NCBI GenBank assembly: GCA_905160935.1
Contig: CAJHZI010000612.1
Coordinates: forward strand, 336,501 to 400,500
Length of the DNA: 64,000 nucleotides
Source of the DNA: Enchytraeus crypticus
Taxonomy: Eukaryota; Annelida; Clitellata; Enchytraeida; Enchytraeidae
Direction of reading: 5' to 3'
Shown here: positions 49,763 to 62,900 of the stretch, piece after piece
How the letters are laid out: each line of letters starts with the position of its first letter
Numbering within the stretch: the first letter of the stretch is position 1
Made by a program: the position numbers and the translations under genes
Notes under the pieces: model-generated
Databases searched by the model: none
What the model was told of the DNA's origin: nothing
The model's input: only the letters and a program-made list of their open reading frames with translations

Positions 49763-49806
49763 TCTCTCTCTTAGTGCACTGCCTAATGGCAGGTCCATGG
49801 TAAACT
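49763..49806 (-). mobile_element. LINE 3' end fragment with (CT)n
   Basis: CTCTCTCTCTTAGTGCACTG then CCTAATGGCAGGTCCATGG. Confidence 0.6.
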
Positions 49807-50091
49807 ATCATGGCGCACGTATTTGCGTTTGTTCTGCGTAATGTAGGTGTACTGTGTTGTAAGAATTTGTATGTGTAAACATGGACTACTGAAATACAAA
49901 CGGGACTGTTCTCTTTATCTCAAATTATTTCTGATTTTGCTATTTCTTTTTAAGTAGATTAATTAAAGTACTTAATTATATTATATGAGGAATAGTTGAA
50001 GAAGAGACTAAATTAACGGCCGGTATAGAGAATCTTGAGTTGGTATGACGCATGAGGTAATGCTGTTACAATTGACTTTAATACACTGTCT

Positions 50092-50410
50092 ATCTCTCTT
50101 ACGTGCACTGCCAAGTGTCAGGTTCAAGGTACATGTTCATACTCAAAGTCTGCTTTCTCGCTCCATAAGGGCACTCCTTAGATCAACAAGTTAATCCCTT
50201 CACAATGTCTATGCCTTATCCCTACCTTATGTAGCCTAGCCTATAGCTTGGGAAAAGTATGGCTTCTGAGGTGGTTTCCCGTTGCCTCCTCAGTTAGATG
50301 GATTAATTACCATGTAATCCTAGGGAAAATATTTCATGATGAGGTGGGTCCCGTCTAGACATCCTCAGCTTCTGCCTTAGTCGCCTCTTACGTACACGCA
50401 GCTGATTGTT
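50092..50410 (-). mobile_element. Retroposon copy
   Basis: TACGTGCACTGCCAAGTGTC, GGGCACTCCTTAGATCAACA, GGCTTCTGAGGTGGTTTCCC and CCTCTTACGTACACGCAGC. Same order of blocks as 18351-18700. Confidence 0.6.
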
Positions 50411-51061
50411 TGCGGTTGCCCTATTCTGCAGTGGATGTTTTAATGGACATTTCGTAATATATGCTAACAGCTTTGTAGAGATTATAAACACAGCGAGGTG
50501 GAGCAGTGTTGGTGGTGCGGGGAGGGGTGTGTGTTTATATTGACGGCAGGCAATGTTTAATATATGCGCGTATATTTATTAGGTATTTCTTCATTTATTA
50601 ACAGAATGGCATTAAATAAATTCGAAAGGAAATCATATTTCAATTAATTATCTAATAATTATAAAATAATGTCGTAATTTACATTTAACATGTCTAGATA
50701 AAATATCCAGACAAGATACCTTACATTTGTGAGATATCTTAAATTACAGATGCCTGCCGTAAAACAGTCAACTGCTGAGTGCGCAGTGGTGCCCTCCAAC
50801 GAATAAGAAAATATACAACATGAATTTTTCAAAGTAAACAAGTTTTATGGAAGGTCTATAGACTTGTAGTTGCATGATGTGGCGGATGATATAGTATCAA
50901 TGATAACTGCAGCAGCTATAGGCCTACCTAACTTATGTATTAGAGTTCAGTACTAACTATTAACAGAAGTACTTGCAGCGTATCAATGTTTGTTTTCATA
51001 TAAGCATTGGCAGTTGTTGTCATTACTTTTAAAATACATTTTAAAGTCGAATTTCAGCTGC

Positions 51062-51240
51062 ATCATGGTAACAGCTTAAGCTACATTAGCTGCAGCAGCT
51101 GTATCAAGCTAATGCCGCTACTATACGGTGACAGCTGCAGCAGCTGAATCAAGCTAATACAACTACTCTACAGTAACAGCTGCAGCAGCTGAATCAAGCT
51201 AGTACAGCTACTCTACAGTGACAGCTGCAGCAGCTGGTAC
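51062..51240 (-). repeat. 45-bp minisatellite overlapping the CYP4 stop codon
   Basis: Four units, each with CAGCTGCAGCAGCTG at about 51087, 51132, 51177 and 51222, spaced 45 bp. The rightmost unit contains the last codons (PAAAAVTVE) and TAG of the P450 gene. The others lie 3' of the stop. Confidence 0.88.
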
Positions 51241-51346
51241 GCTAGAGTCACGACGGGTGGCTCTCATGTACATGCCGTTCTCTGTCTTCATCACCACGAC
51301 GATGCGGTGCTCTGGTATACGGGTGGGGTCAAGGGTCAGGGTGAAT
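51208..51346 (-). CDS. CYP4 terminal exon
   Basis: The acceptor is TCTGAACAG. The exon reads [20 protein letters not shown] onward to [17 protein letters not shown] and TAG. The last residues come from a minisatellite unit. Confidence 0.88.
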
Positions 51347-54300
51347 CTGTTCAGATCAATCAATCAAGTAGTCAAACAATCAAGAAAATAAGTTTAAAAT
51401 GTTATAAAGATCATAATCATCTTCCATTGAATCCCTGTTTAACCAGGGTTGAGGTACAAATACACTGTCTCAAATACTCTCTGTCTTACATCATACCATC
51501 AATCCCCTTATTTGAGACTTTACCATTCGTTTCAATTTTTGTAGCAATTTCTGGAGACTAGGCGCTCACCAACAGAATGCCTTTTCTGACGTGACGTTGG
51601 TATGGATCTTAGTGCTTTAGTCGCCTTATGCGACACGTACAGTCAGCGATTGGTCAATTTCTCAAACAACCCAGACACAGCACGGGGACAAAAGTTATTA
51701 AGATATAGGTTGAAATATATCTAAGTCTGGAACCGGTCTAATCGAAGCTGAGTTGTAGTCCTGGAATCAATTGTCAGTTATAAATTAATCACCTTAATCA
51801 CTACCGGCTGTGCAAACATTGCGCTACAACAAAATTAGCAGTGTGTAGAAAGAGAATCGTCATCAAATCTACTTATTAAGTTATATGAATCAATCACTGT
51901 TAGGTCAACTAATTACATCAAATGAGTCAATCACTGTTAGATCAAGTGATAACAACAAAAGAGTCCCTGTCAAATCAACTGTTCAAATCTAATGGAACAA
52001 TACCCAACCAACTCCTGAAATCAAATCAGCTTTAAACTGCATGTTTTAAATATTTAGTAAATAAGCACTGCGATGATATAGAGCAAGGAAAAAGTCAAAG
52101 TTTTAGATAAATCAGTGAATAAATCTTCAAATGAATGAATAAAAAATCAAATAATAATCCGAAGTTTCTTCCATTTATATCAAGTATATTTGAATTCATT
52201 TGTATTATCGACGTAGACCAATAACAACAACAACAACAACAAAAACAACAACAACGATATGATTGATTAGAGTGCTGCTGCTGTCCATGACAACATCGAA
52301 CAATAACATAAAGAGTAAAGTATATATTACATCTGTACCTGTGCAATGTCTTAGCAATGATCGTCTTCATCTCATGCATTGCAAAGTGCTGTCCAATACA
52401 GTTCCTACAAGAACAATACGTATAAATAGTTATAAAAGAAACGATGGATCTTCAAATACACTATATGCATCTTAAAACACCATACGCACGCTTAAAGCCA
52501 GTTTGCATCGATAACGCTTTGCAAGAAGGTGCAATTCATCAACTTTGGTATAAGGCACTAAATAGCAAATTTTGTTTTCTCAGAGTTACTTAGAAGACAG
52601 TCACAGTGTTTCCAACCGTTTCGGACATCAAATTGACACTAAATAGCCCAATTATTTGATTATTATCATATAGACCTGGACCCCTAAGAGACATTAATTG
52701 ATCATTGTCATACACACCTGGACCCCTATGAGCCATTATTTGAGTATTATCATATAAACGGAGGAGTTATATACCATGGACCTGCCAGTAGGCAGTGCAC
52801 TAAGAGAGAGAGAGAGAGAGAGATCAAACACACCTGGGCCCCGCAGAGAAAGGCACGAATGCGTAGTTGTCAGTCTCTGCTAATTTCTCTGAACTGAATC
52901 TTTCCGGACGGAATTCCTCCGGATCCTCCCAGACGAGTGGATTGTGGTGCAGGACGTAGAGGTGAATGTCCACGATTGTCCCAGCAGGAACCTTGCGTCC
53001 CTCAATCTCTAAATCCTTGGTGGTCTGACGTTGAATGAACGGAACTGGAGTATGGATGCGTAGGGATTCCTTGATACACATGGTTAGATAGGTGAGCTTA
53101 GGTAAATCATCCCTGTGCAATCAATCAATCAATCAATCTAGAGCATTATGTTGTCATGAAGTATTTTGTAATTTAAAAAATCATCAATTATTCGAAATAA
53201 AGTAATCATTCATTGTACTAGAAAACTTGCTTCAATTCACAATCTTTATCAAGTAGTCCTATAAGAGAGGGAAATCTCGAACATTCAGAAAGACCGATGA
53301 AATTGGCACTTTTTGCAAAAATCTAACCGTTGATTTAACGTTTTAAATTAGAATTTATAGGCCTAGAGATCATCTTGGACGATTTGTTTATTAGAAATAT
53401 CCAGCATGTACAATTTTCTTAGAATCTCTATTCACTGTATTTCTTGTACTGTTTTGTGACAATAGATCATAAATTCCTCTACCACTCGATGTCTTTGTTT
53501 TCTTTGCTAGCGAGCACCTCATCGATCTCCTGCTGACATCTCTCCTGATGCTCCGGGTGCTGAGCGAGCGAGTAGAGGGTCCAAGATATACCACTGGCCG
53601 TTGTGTCGTGTCCTACACAAATCAATCAATCGATTCGTAGTTGAGCTAACCATCATTTAACATTAATTAATAGCCTATCTCTCTCTTAGTGCACTGCCTA
53701 CTGGCAGGTCCATGGTACATAACGACTCCACTCTTCTCTGTCTTCCGACTTCCTCTTCATTTCCACATATGAGTGGGTCTTTAAATCATCTAACATACCT
53801 AATCTCGGCCTGCCCCTACCTCTTTTTCCTTCCATTCTACCTTGAAAGGAAAAAGAAACAGGGACAGGCCGAGATTAGGTATGTTAGATGATTTAAAGAC
53901 CCGCTCATATGTTGGTCTTTAAATATGTGGGTTTTTAATAGCCTATATGATCTTTATTTCACCAAAATACATGGCAGTATAAACAGAACAAGAAATTAGA
54001 AATAATGACAGAACAGAACAACAGAAACCAAGAATTAATCATCAAAGAGTCTACAAATAGAGAAATTTAAACTAAAATCGCCGTTTATCTTAGGATCGGC
54101 TTTCAATAAGCTAATTAGGTCAATATACCTTCAAAATAAGTCCAAACTTTGTATCTTATTTTGCCAATAGTAGCCTATCATCGTTCTGAATTGCATATTT
54201 ATTTTTAATATTAACATAATCCATATAATCAGACTTATCTAAATCTAGTTTACTATCCAAGCATCCAAAGTCAATTAGCTTATGTAAGAAAGTATATCTG

Positions 54301-56695
54301 TGATACTGACAGAGTAGTTCAAATGGCCAAAATACCACTGGCAATACGATATAGTACCTTTATCAAAGTTTCGAAAAAATTTATCGAACCTATATCGATC
54401 ATTTTTGTCATAATGAACTCAATATTTCATGCTAATTTATATATTAAATAGCTATAATTTATAGATATTTAGGCTGTAGCGTATTTAAGTCAAGCTTCAG
54501 ATGCACAGTACCTCTCTTCAAGACAACTTAGATATCGTCACAAAGATTCAGTTAACATCAAGGTAACAGTATCAACACAAAATCAGAGGGTATTACTATT
54601 TATCATAAACTTAGCGACATTAATTAATAGAATTAAACCTTCGAAAAGAAAGGTGTCGGCTTCATCACGTATTTCTCTGTCAGACAAACCGTTGCCACTG
54701 TCATCCCTGGCTGTTAGGAGAACATCTAGAAAATCCAGATATCGAGATTTTCTCACAGCCTCGATTCCCTGAGTTCTCTGTAAAACATAAGATTTATATA
54801 AAGCTACAATTTAGCAAATATCTCAATTATCATTGGTTGATAAGACACCTTTACATCTTATGTAAAGTTGCAATTAGTAAATGTCACCATTGTCATTGGT
54901 TGATAAAACACCCTCAAATCTTATGTAAAGTTGCAATTAGTAAATGTCAACATTGTCATTGGTTAAGAGAAACATCCTAAAATTTAAATACTTAAATCAA
55001 TTATTTTGATCTCCCGTGAGTTGTATGATTTACGTGAGAGCAAACAAGATTGTGAAATCAGAATATACGGACCGGTAAAATGGCTAATTATCTCAAAAGT
55101 ATCGATATTTAAACATATCTCATTGAAATGATGAATATCATCACAGATGGTCTTTGCATTATGGTGGCTTTTTTCATCATCACATAATAATGTAATATCT
55201 TAATTATGTAATATCTTAATTATGTAATATCTTAATTATGTAATATCTTAATTATGTAATATCTTACTTATACAATATCTTAATTATGTAATATTTTAAT
55301 AACGATTATGTAATATTTTAATAACGATTATGTAATATTTTAATAACGATTATGTAATATTTTGATACACTATATAATATTTTAGTAATGTATTGTAATG
55401 TTATATTTAATAACATAATATTGTAATAATGTAAGATTTTAATCATGTAATATTTAATAACGTAATATTATAAAAATGTAATACAAAGCCTATAGGCCTA
55501 ATAACGTAATATTTTAATTATGTAATATGATATAATTTAATATTTTAATAATGTAATATTTTACTAATATAATATTTTGATAATGTAATATGCATATTAG
55601 TGATGCTACCTGAAAGGTTTCTGACAGAGTCGTTAGATGATCAGAAAGTCGCTTTGGTATCCGATACGTATTTCGCTAATTTATTATAAATTATGTTTAA
55701 TAAAAACTCAGGTAATTATTAAATTACGTAGTATATTTCGTCGTATTGAAAACACCTCACCAGGGTTTCCTTTCTCTTTCTGATGATGTCCTCAGACACG
55801 TCATGTACGTAGTCGCAGTCCTTCTTGAACTGACGTCCCACTGGTGAGAGAGAAAACAGGACGTGCGGGTAGAGCCACGGTCTCCTGCAAGTGTAGCGAA
55901 TAACAACAATTAGAGTGCTACAGTCATTAATGCCAACATCGAGCACTATTGAGACATAATCAAGCCGGCAATTAGAATGGCGGTGTATTTGGCATAAAAA
56001 AATTAATATTCAAACCCATTTAAACATTTATTATGCATCAGAACTGCGCAATATTTATATCATCACGCTTCTCTCACCTACGTTGAATAGATCCTAAACC
56101 ATATGTGTAATGTTAAGTTTGCACCGTTTGTTGGGTTGTTTTTATTTTGTTCTTCGGTTTGGCTTTGATTTCATAGTGCTCGCAGCTGTCATCGACGCTT
56201 GTAGAACTCTAATTGTTGTTGTTAGTCCATTCCATCGTTATCATCCATCCTCATCTTAACTCGTTGGCCCTTATTCATTCCTTTTCGCTGCTCATAAAAC
56301 CTACGCTTAAGTTCGTCTAATCCATAGATAGATTCCAGTGTGTATCATTGAGTTCTGCTTGGTCAGTGTTTAACGGCAAATGTACAACATGAAAGTATGT
56401 GATGTTGTATATCAAGCTAGGTCCCACTTGGTCGTCTCTGATTTCTGCGTCAAGATAAATAACCGGACGTTAAATAGCTACAGTACCATTATAACATCGA
56501 GCTGTCTGTAATTTGACTATCTCAGGACCGGTGATTGAATGTTGTAATTGTGAACTGAACGCATGCAATACGTCGACATTAATGGCTAACCATCATCGTG
56601 GATGATAGACAGTGTGATACAACTGTAATAACGAGAGTTTAACGTCAGTTACATTGAAGACTACACGAGGGACATACCAGTAGAATTATAGATAT

Positions 56696-56735
<40 letters not shown>

Positions 56736-56949
56736 GACAGAGAGAGAGAGAGAGCGAGAGAGAGACAGATAGAGAGAGAGACAGACAGAGAGAGAGAAAG
56801 AGACATAGAGAGAGAGAGAGAGAGACAGACAGAGAGAGAGAGAGAGGACATACGGAGAGAGAGAGAGAGATAGAGTGAAAGAGAGACAGAGAGAGAAACG
56901 AGACAGAGAGAGCGAGAGAGATAAAGACACAGAAAGAGAGACAGAGAGA

Positions 56950-56981
<32 letters not shown>

Positions 56982-59900
56982 CATACAGCATTCTGTAGAC
57001 CACCGCCTCCCCCAGGTTTGTAATCGCTTGTACGTATGGGTTGCTATCACTGAAAGCAAAAGTTATTATATCAATAACGAAATATCGATAGAATTTCTTT
57101 TACTAAATTCAAAAGCTTCGAGATGGCTCTTCCGTGCTAATCCCATCAAAAGCTTCGCTGGAAAGTAGGACCGGATGTAGATTCCGCAAGAAAGGTCAAG
57201 TAGTGATAGGAAATGTACCAATGTACCAATAAGCTGGTAGCTTATTGGTACATTGTCCGACTGCGAATCAGTACGTGCAGGGTTCAAATTTAGTGGTCGC
57301 CTTATCGACTTTCACGCTTTCGATAGAGGAAACTAACGGTAATTTCGTCTTTATCCATTAACAACAAAGAACAAAATATAATTGAATGTCAATGTAATTA
57401 TTAGAGGTGATAAAATTATCCTAGTTGTTAAATACTCATAGTCTAACTAATGACATAGTAATTTACTAGAAAAAGATAGATCGAATGACGTCGTTAACAC
57501 ATTAAAATAGCAAGCGTAGTGCTAATACAAAAAGTCTAATCATTTATTTGAGATTGTTAATTACACACAACAATTTACTTTTGCAATCAATTTGAATCGC
57601 CTTCAGTCATAGATCCAATACGCTTACGCCTGCCAATGCAACCAGCTAACGACAATCAATGTTATTTAATGTTACCGAAGGTAAGTTAAAAGAGGTGTTT
57701 AACATTTGCCCTAACCCTTGTCTCTGACAATCTATTTCATAGGAGAAAGCACATCGCAGGATGACATCAAGCGTCAGCATGCTGATGTTGTTCATCATCT
57801 CAAAGTACTCACCGCTCGCGGCGTACTTATCCAGCTTCGACTAAAATGAGTTAATTTAAATAAATAAATAATTTAATAGGTAATATTCATCAATATATTC
57901 GTTAGGGACAATATAGAACTATGGATTTTACAGTTGCAATTTCTGAGAACTGGATCGTTACTCCGTTTAGTCTGACTGTAGTTGTATTGTTGTTGTTGTT
58001 GCTGTTGTTGTTGTTGTTGTTGACTGCTGCTTAGGTTGGTTGGTCAACCAAGGCCACGATTGGGTTTCACAGTTTCAGCGGTTTACACCAATGTACTCTT
58101 GACGTCTTAACATAAACATACATGACGGCACACTGGGTCAGGAAGCACAGACGCTTGTTTAAGTCCCATTTCCTCCTTCCTCTCCATTATCAGGGGCGGA
58201 TCCAGGAATTTTTTAAGGGGGGCCCGAAATTTTTTTTGAGAGTCACTAGAGTGTACATTTCTTTTTGCTTACTGCCTTCTTCGATACTGCCTTCTTCGAG
58301 ACATATGGCGCAACCAGACAAATTTCTGTTGGGGGGGGGGGCTGAAATTTGTTCACTACAGCATTCGGCTCATAGAGTGAGTGTATCCTCCGTACCTTAC
58401 CCCCCCCCCCCCGCTCCTACCCCCGTACTAAAGTCAGGAGAAAACCCTTTTCCTCCAATGCATTGGTTATGCATTGGTTCAAGTGAAAATTGAGAGCTAG
58501 TGAAACGGTCAACATTCTTCGGGCCCCTTCCATTATACAGGGCTCCTAGTATATCCTAGAAAAAATCGAGCTATTGGAAATGAGTTCCCTGTCGTATTCC
58601 CCCCCCCGCCCCCCCCCTAACCACTGCTATTGCTAACATATTTACACATCGAAATTGCCATAGAAACATTGAAAATATAGATTTAAAAATTTTATCGGCG
58701 GTCCTAAGGGGGAGGCCCGGGCCCCCCTTAGGTCCGCCACTGCTAACCACTACCCTTACAAACATACTGACACATCGAAATTGTCATCACCCGAACCAGC
58801 CTTACTTGAATATGTACTGTTAGATACTGTAAGACATGTAAATGTAAAAACTAATACATATTTGTATTGTTCTAATTATCTTTATTTAATATCAGGCTGA
58901 TGAAGAAGAAAGGAACTCCAAGAGTTTGGTTCAGTTCGGTTTGGACGAAGTCTGGGTTCTGGTTCGGTTTGGGTTCGGCCAGAGTCTGGGTTCGGGTTCG
59001 GTTCAGGTTCGGCCAGAGTCTGGGTTCGAGTTCGGTTCGGTCAAAATTCTAGATTTTAGGGTTCGGTTCGGGTTCGGTTCGATTCCCATCTCTAGTCAGA
59101 ACACGTTTCTTTGCAACAGTGTTAAATGACTAATAGAGCAGATATAGGCCTACAATTTTCTTCATAATATTTCTCATTAAACGGATTTCATTTATTTCTC
59201 TTACTAAGATTCTTACTGAACGATAGTTATGTTTTGCATTACATTGTCTGACTCTTAAGTGACTTTTACATTGCTAATGATAACATATGGAGGACTGTGA
59301 TAATGTTCAACTTGTTAATAATAATAATAACAATAATAATAATAATAATAAAGGTTTAACGTCCGTTTCCTCATACAAGGATGATGTCAGGGACGTTAGC
59401 AACAATTTGTTCACGGTACTGGCAGATGGTTTAGATACTAATCTGAGCACTGAATGCGCTGTCGGGGAACTAGCTCACATGGTAGAGCGCTCGCTTAGCA
59501 TGCGAGAGGTACGGGGATCGATACCCCGGTTCTCCAGGTCATTGTTCTTCATTTTTAATTGGCTGTAGATTTCTTTAAAACTAAGCTTTATCGTGATGAA
59601 CAAACCGCCCCTATAGCAAATTATGTACAATACGGTGCCAGTGGCTTTAGTTAACATTAGACCAGTTTTACATTAGTATTGCTCATACCAACCAGGAATA
59701 TGTCAGTTGCTCGGTTGTTGACCGTCATGTACGGTCTCAGAATATCAAAATGAAAAGCGGGGGTGAGAAGGCGACGGTTTCTGGCCCATTTTGAGCCCCC
59801 CGAGAGCAGCAATCCGTCCCCCAGCCATGGGTAAATATTTGTATACCCTCCCCATTGGCGCGGCTTTGGTTCTGAAAATAAATAAAAGTGCATTAAATAC

Positions 59901-62900
59901 ATGAAGTTCTATTTCTACGCTGAATTATATTAATAAAGTAGATTGAAAGAATAGCATTCGCAGGTTTTCAGTAAATTACAAATTAAAGAATGCATGAAAA
60001 CAGTTCAACGCCAATAAACCCTTTATGCAAATTTGTCGTTCGATGGTTTGATCCGTATTTGATCCGATTGCGGCCAGTAGGCCTACTCAAGTAGTCCAAG
60101 GTTCAAATTCAGTGTCACTGAAGGGCATTTGAGAAATGAAACTGAAGCTAAATCAGAGTTTTTCTTTTAATTCTAGTTTCATTAAAATATTATGGTATAA
60201 AGCACTAATGAAGCATTGTGTGTGTAAGTGTGTAAATTCTGATGCTCTGCAAGAGGCGGCTAATGCAGATTGTATCAAAGGTAACGAAAAACTACCACAG
60301 ACGCCGTATTATAGGGCCTAGCCTACACTTCAGGAGCGGTTTAATTCTCGTTACACAAGCATTTATGATTGTAGAAATACTTTGATCGACTGTGTGAGTT
60401 GATGAATTAGATAATTAATTATTATATAGAATTTGTGAAATGGACTTAGGATCGGACACTATGATTATAGTGGACTTTGAATGGAGAGGATTTAAGTCAG
60501 CACTGCAATGCTAATCAATCAATTGTTCAATTATTGAGCAGCGTCAAACACTCTATTTAGACGTCTGTTTTTAATCATCTAGCTCAATTAAGTTTTTGTT
60601 ACTTATTGCCGATAAAAATAAATTTTATTTACAGTAAATACGTTTAAATTGTATTTAGATATTGGTCCTATTATACTTCAATGGTAGGTATTTTACAATT
60701 CTACTCTTGTTCTACCATATAGTTCATATTCCTTCACTTTCACAACTTTGATCAATAGAACAAAATTTAACACAATATGTTTATGTCGTTGGACTATAGT
60801 AAAGAACTATGCCTACAGACTTAAATACTATGAATACAGCACAGCGAAGCATTAACTTTTGAAAGCATAACTTATAATTAATGGCAATCCTTAATCCATA
60901 ACGAAACCTTACTTCATAATTCATTAGTAGGTCTAATACTCGAATAAAATTCATCAAAATATCCCAAAGAAGAGCTATTGGTTGAAAGCAGGCTTCAAAA
61001 GCAATGATTTTATACCATAATAACTAATTTACTATACAAAAGCTCTTAACAAAAGCAAATAACTTAAACATACATATCATCGAGAAAACAAACCTTGTTA
61101 ACTTATCTAAGGGAAACGTAAAAAATGCGAGCTTTGTCTAACAAATTACTTCAGGAGTATGAACTGGTTGAAAATCAAACACAATTGATTTATTCAAGTA
61201 TCTAAAGCAGAATTATCAATTCCACAAAAAATAATAACCGAACAGTAATCATAAAACTGAAATCACAGAACTGAAGTATTAGAATTTAAATCAGTAACAG
61301 ACATAAAGCATTCCTAAAGACGGAGGGGCCTACGAACTATTAAGACGTTACATCACTTAATGCGATTTATTTCTGTAAGATTTTGAGTGGTGTGCAATAA
61401 ATTTCATGCCGTAATTCAATCATACTACAGTTGATTGATTGGTTAAATAATTTATTCATGGGTCAGAATATTGAAGAAACACTGAAGCTGAAGTAAATGC
61501 CATTCAATTATGGGGATAATTCACACTAACGTCATCAATCTAACGTAACTCATTTGAGCTTATATCGTACATCAGTATCAATAAATATCATACATCATTT
61601 GCCGTCAGTGATGCGCGGTCTGCACAGAGAAGTCCTTTTTATTCAAGTTAATAATTAAGTTGGATTTGAAACTCTCTGGAAAGTGTCTTTAGATCTGGAT
61701 CACACTATTTGTACTCAAGTGGTTATCTGTTGTTTTCAGCGGAGCTTATATTACTCTTTTATACATAGCCTATATAGGCTACTGTATAAAAAAGTCAATA
61801 GAAGGATGTCTGTTTTTAATTTGGCGCTTTACTATTTTATTTTTATTTTTTAATTTAGTAATTTAAAAACCTTTAAATGATTCCACCGTACATAAGGAGT
61901 ACATGTTACTGCTAATTTTCTTGAAATCTCGCTCGGTTAACTTTGTTTTTAATTGTTACTTTGAGTCGGGTATAGTTTTAATAACGGTATTACTATGTGA
62001 TTTAAATCTGATATTCCTTAGGCCTACTTTATAAATCAATTTAACTGCCCAATAGCTGAGGAAAGTGTTAAATTCAATTAATTATTTAGGCAGGTGATAT
62101 ATTCGGCTCATCGCAGGATATCAATTATTATTCTAGATTATTAGATAGATCGTTATTATACTTTACTTTCGTATATAAGAGAGTCTGCAGACCGTCAAAA
62201 ATCATTTTAAGAGATGTCGAGTATTGGCAGAAATCCAGTTTGGTAGGCCTTAAGACAAATAAAACATCTAGGTACGTAGACTTACATTGTACATGTAGTT
62301 CGATATTATAAAGAAAGCTCAAGCATCTTTATTACAAGTATCAGTCTTTTTAATAGTGACATGCGGGTTTTCTACTATAGAAGTAACCGCTTTTAACGCT
62401 AGCCTACTAGAGCTTGATTATGTGGGAGAAATAAAAAGCATATAAGAAATATTCCAGGAAGTTTCTATGAGGAGGATTGTGGACTTGGGATGCTGAAGGT
62501 GTTATGGATTAGAGATGGGTAGCTCCACAGCTAGCATTGGGGGGAGGTGTCTGCTCACAAGCAGGTGTCAGCTTAAATCTCGCTATACCTGATGATCTTA
62601 GAATGCTTTTGACAGTGTTGGCGTGAAAAACGTTAAGTATGGCAACATGGGCGACAAATACGCCAAACATCCCCTCAGGGGCTCGGGTTGCGTAGCCTCT
62701 GAAGTGAGCGAGCCCAGACTCGCCCGGGCCTGGTATCTGTCGTAGGCATTGTTAACAAGAAATATTTATATCCAAACACCTCACTTCTAACAGTCTAATT
62801 GGTGATACTTTGGTGACACTTCCAATAGTCTATTGGCGTTTTACTATGATTTCTACTTTGATTTTGCTTTTTTATGTTCGTGCTGTTTGATTATATTTTC

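Noticed and set aside
51062-51240. CRISPR-like spaced repeats
   Set aside because: Regular 45-bp units with no unique spacers in an animal genome; this is a minisatellite.
58122-58493. 123-residue frame on the + strand
   Set aside because: It lies mostly in the hAT-like MITE and its homopolymer runs.
59475-59657. 60-residue frame with [16 protein letters not shown]
   Set aside because: It is the antisense of the tRNA-Ala gene, a common spurious annotation.
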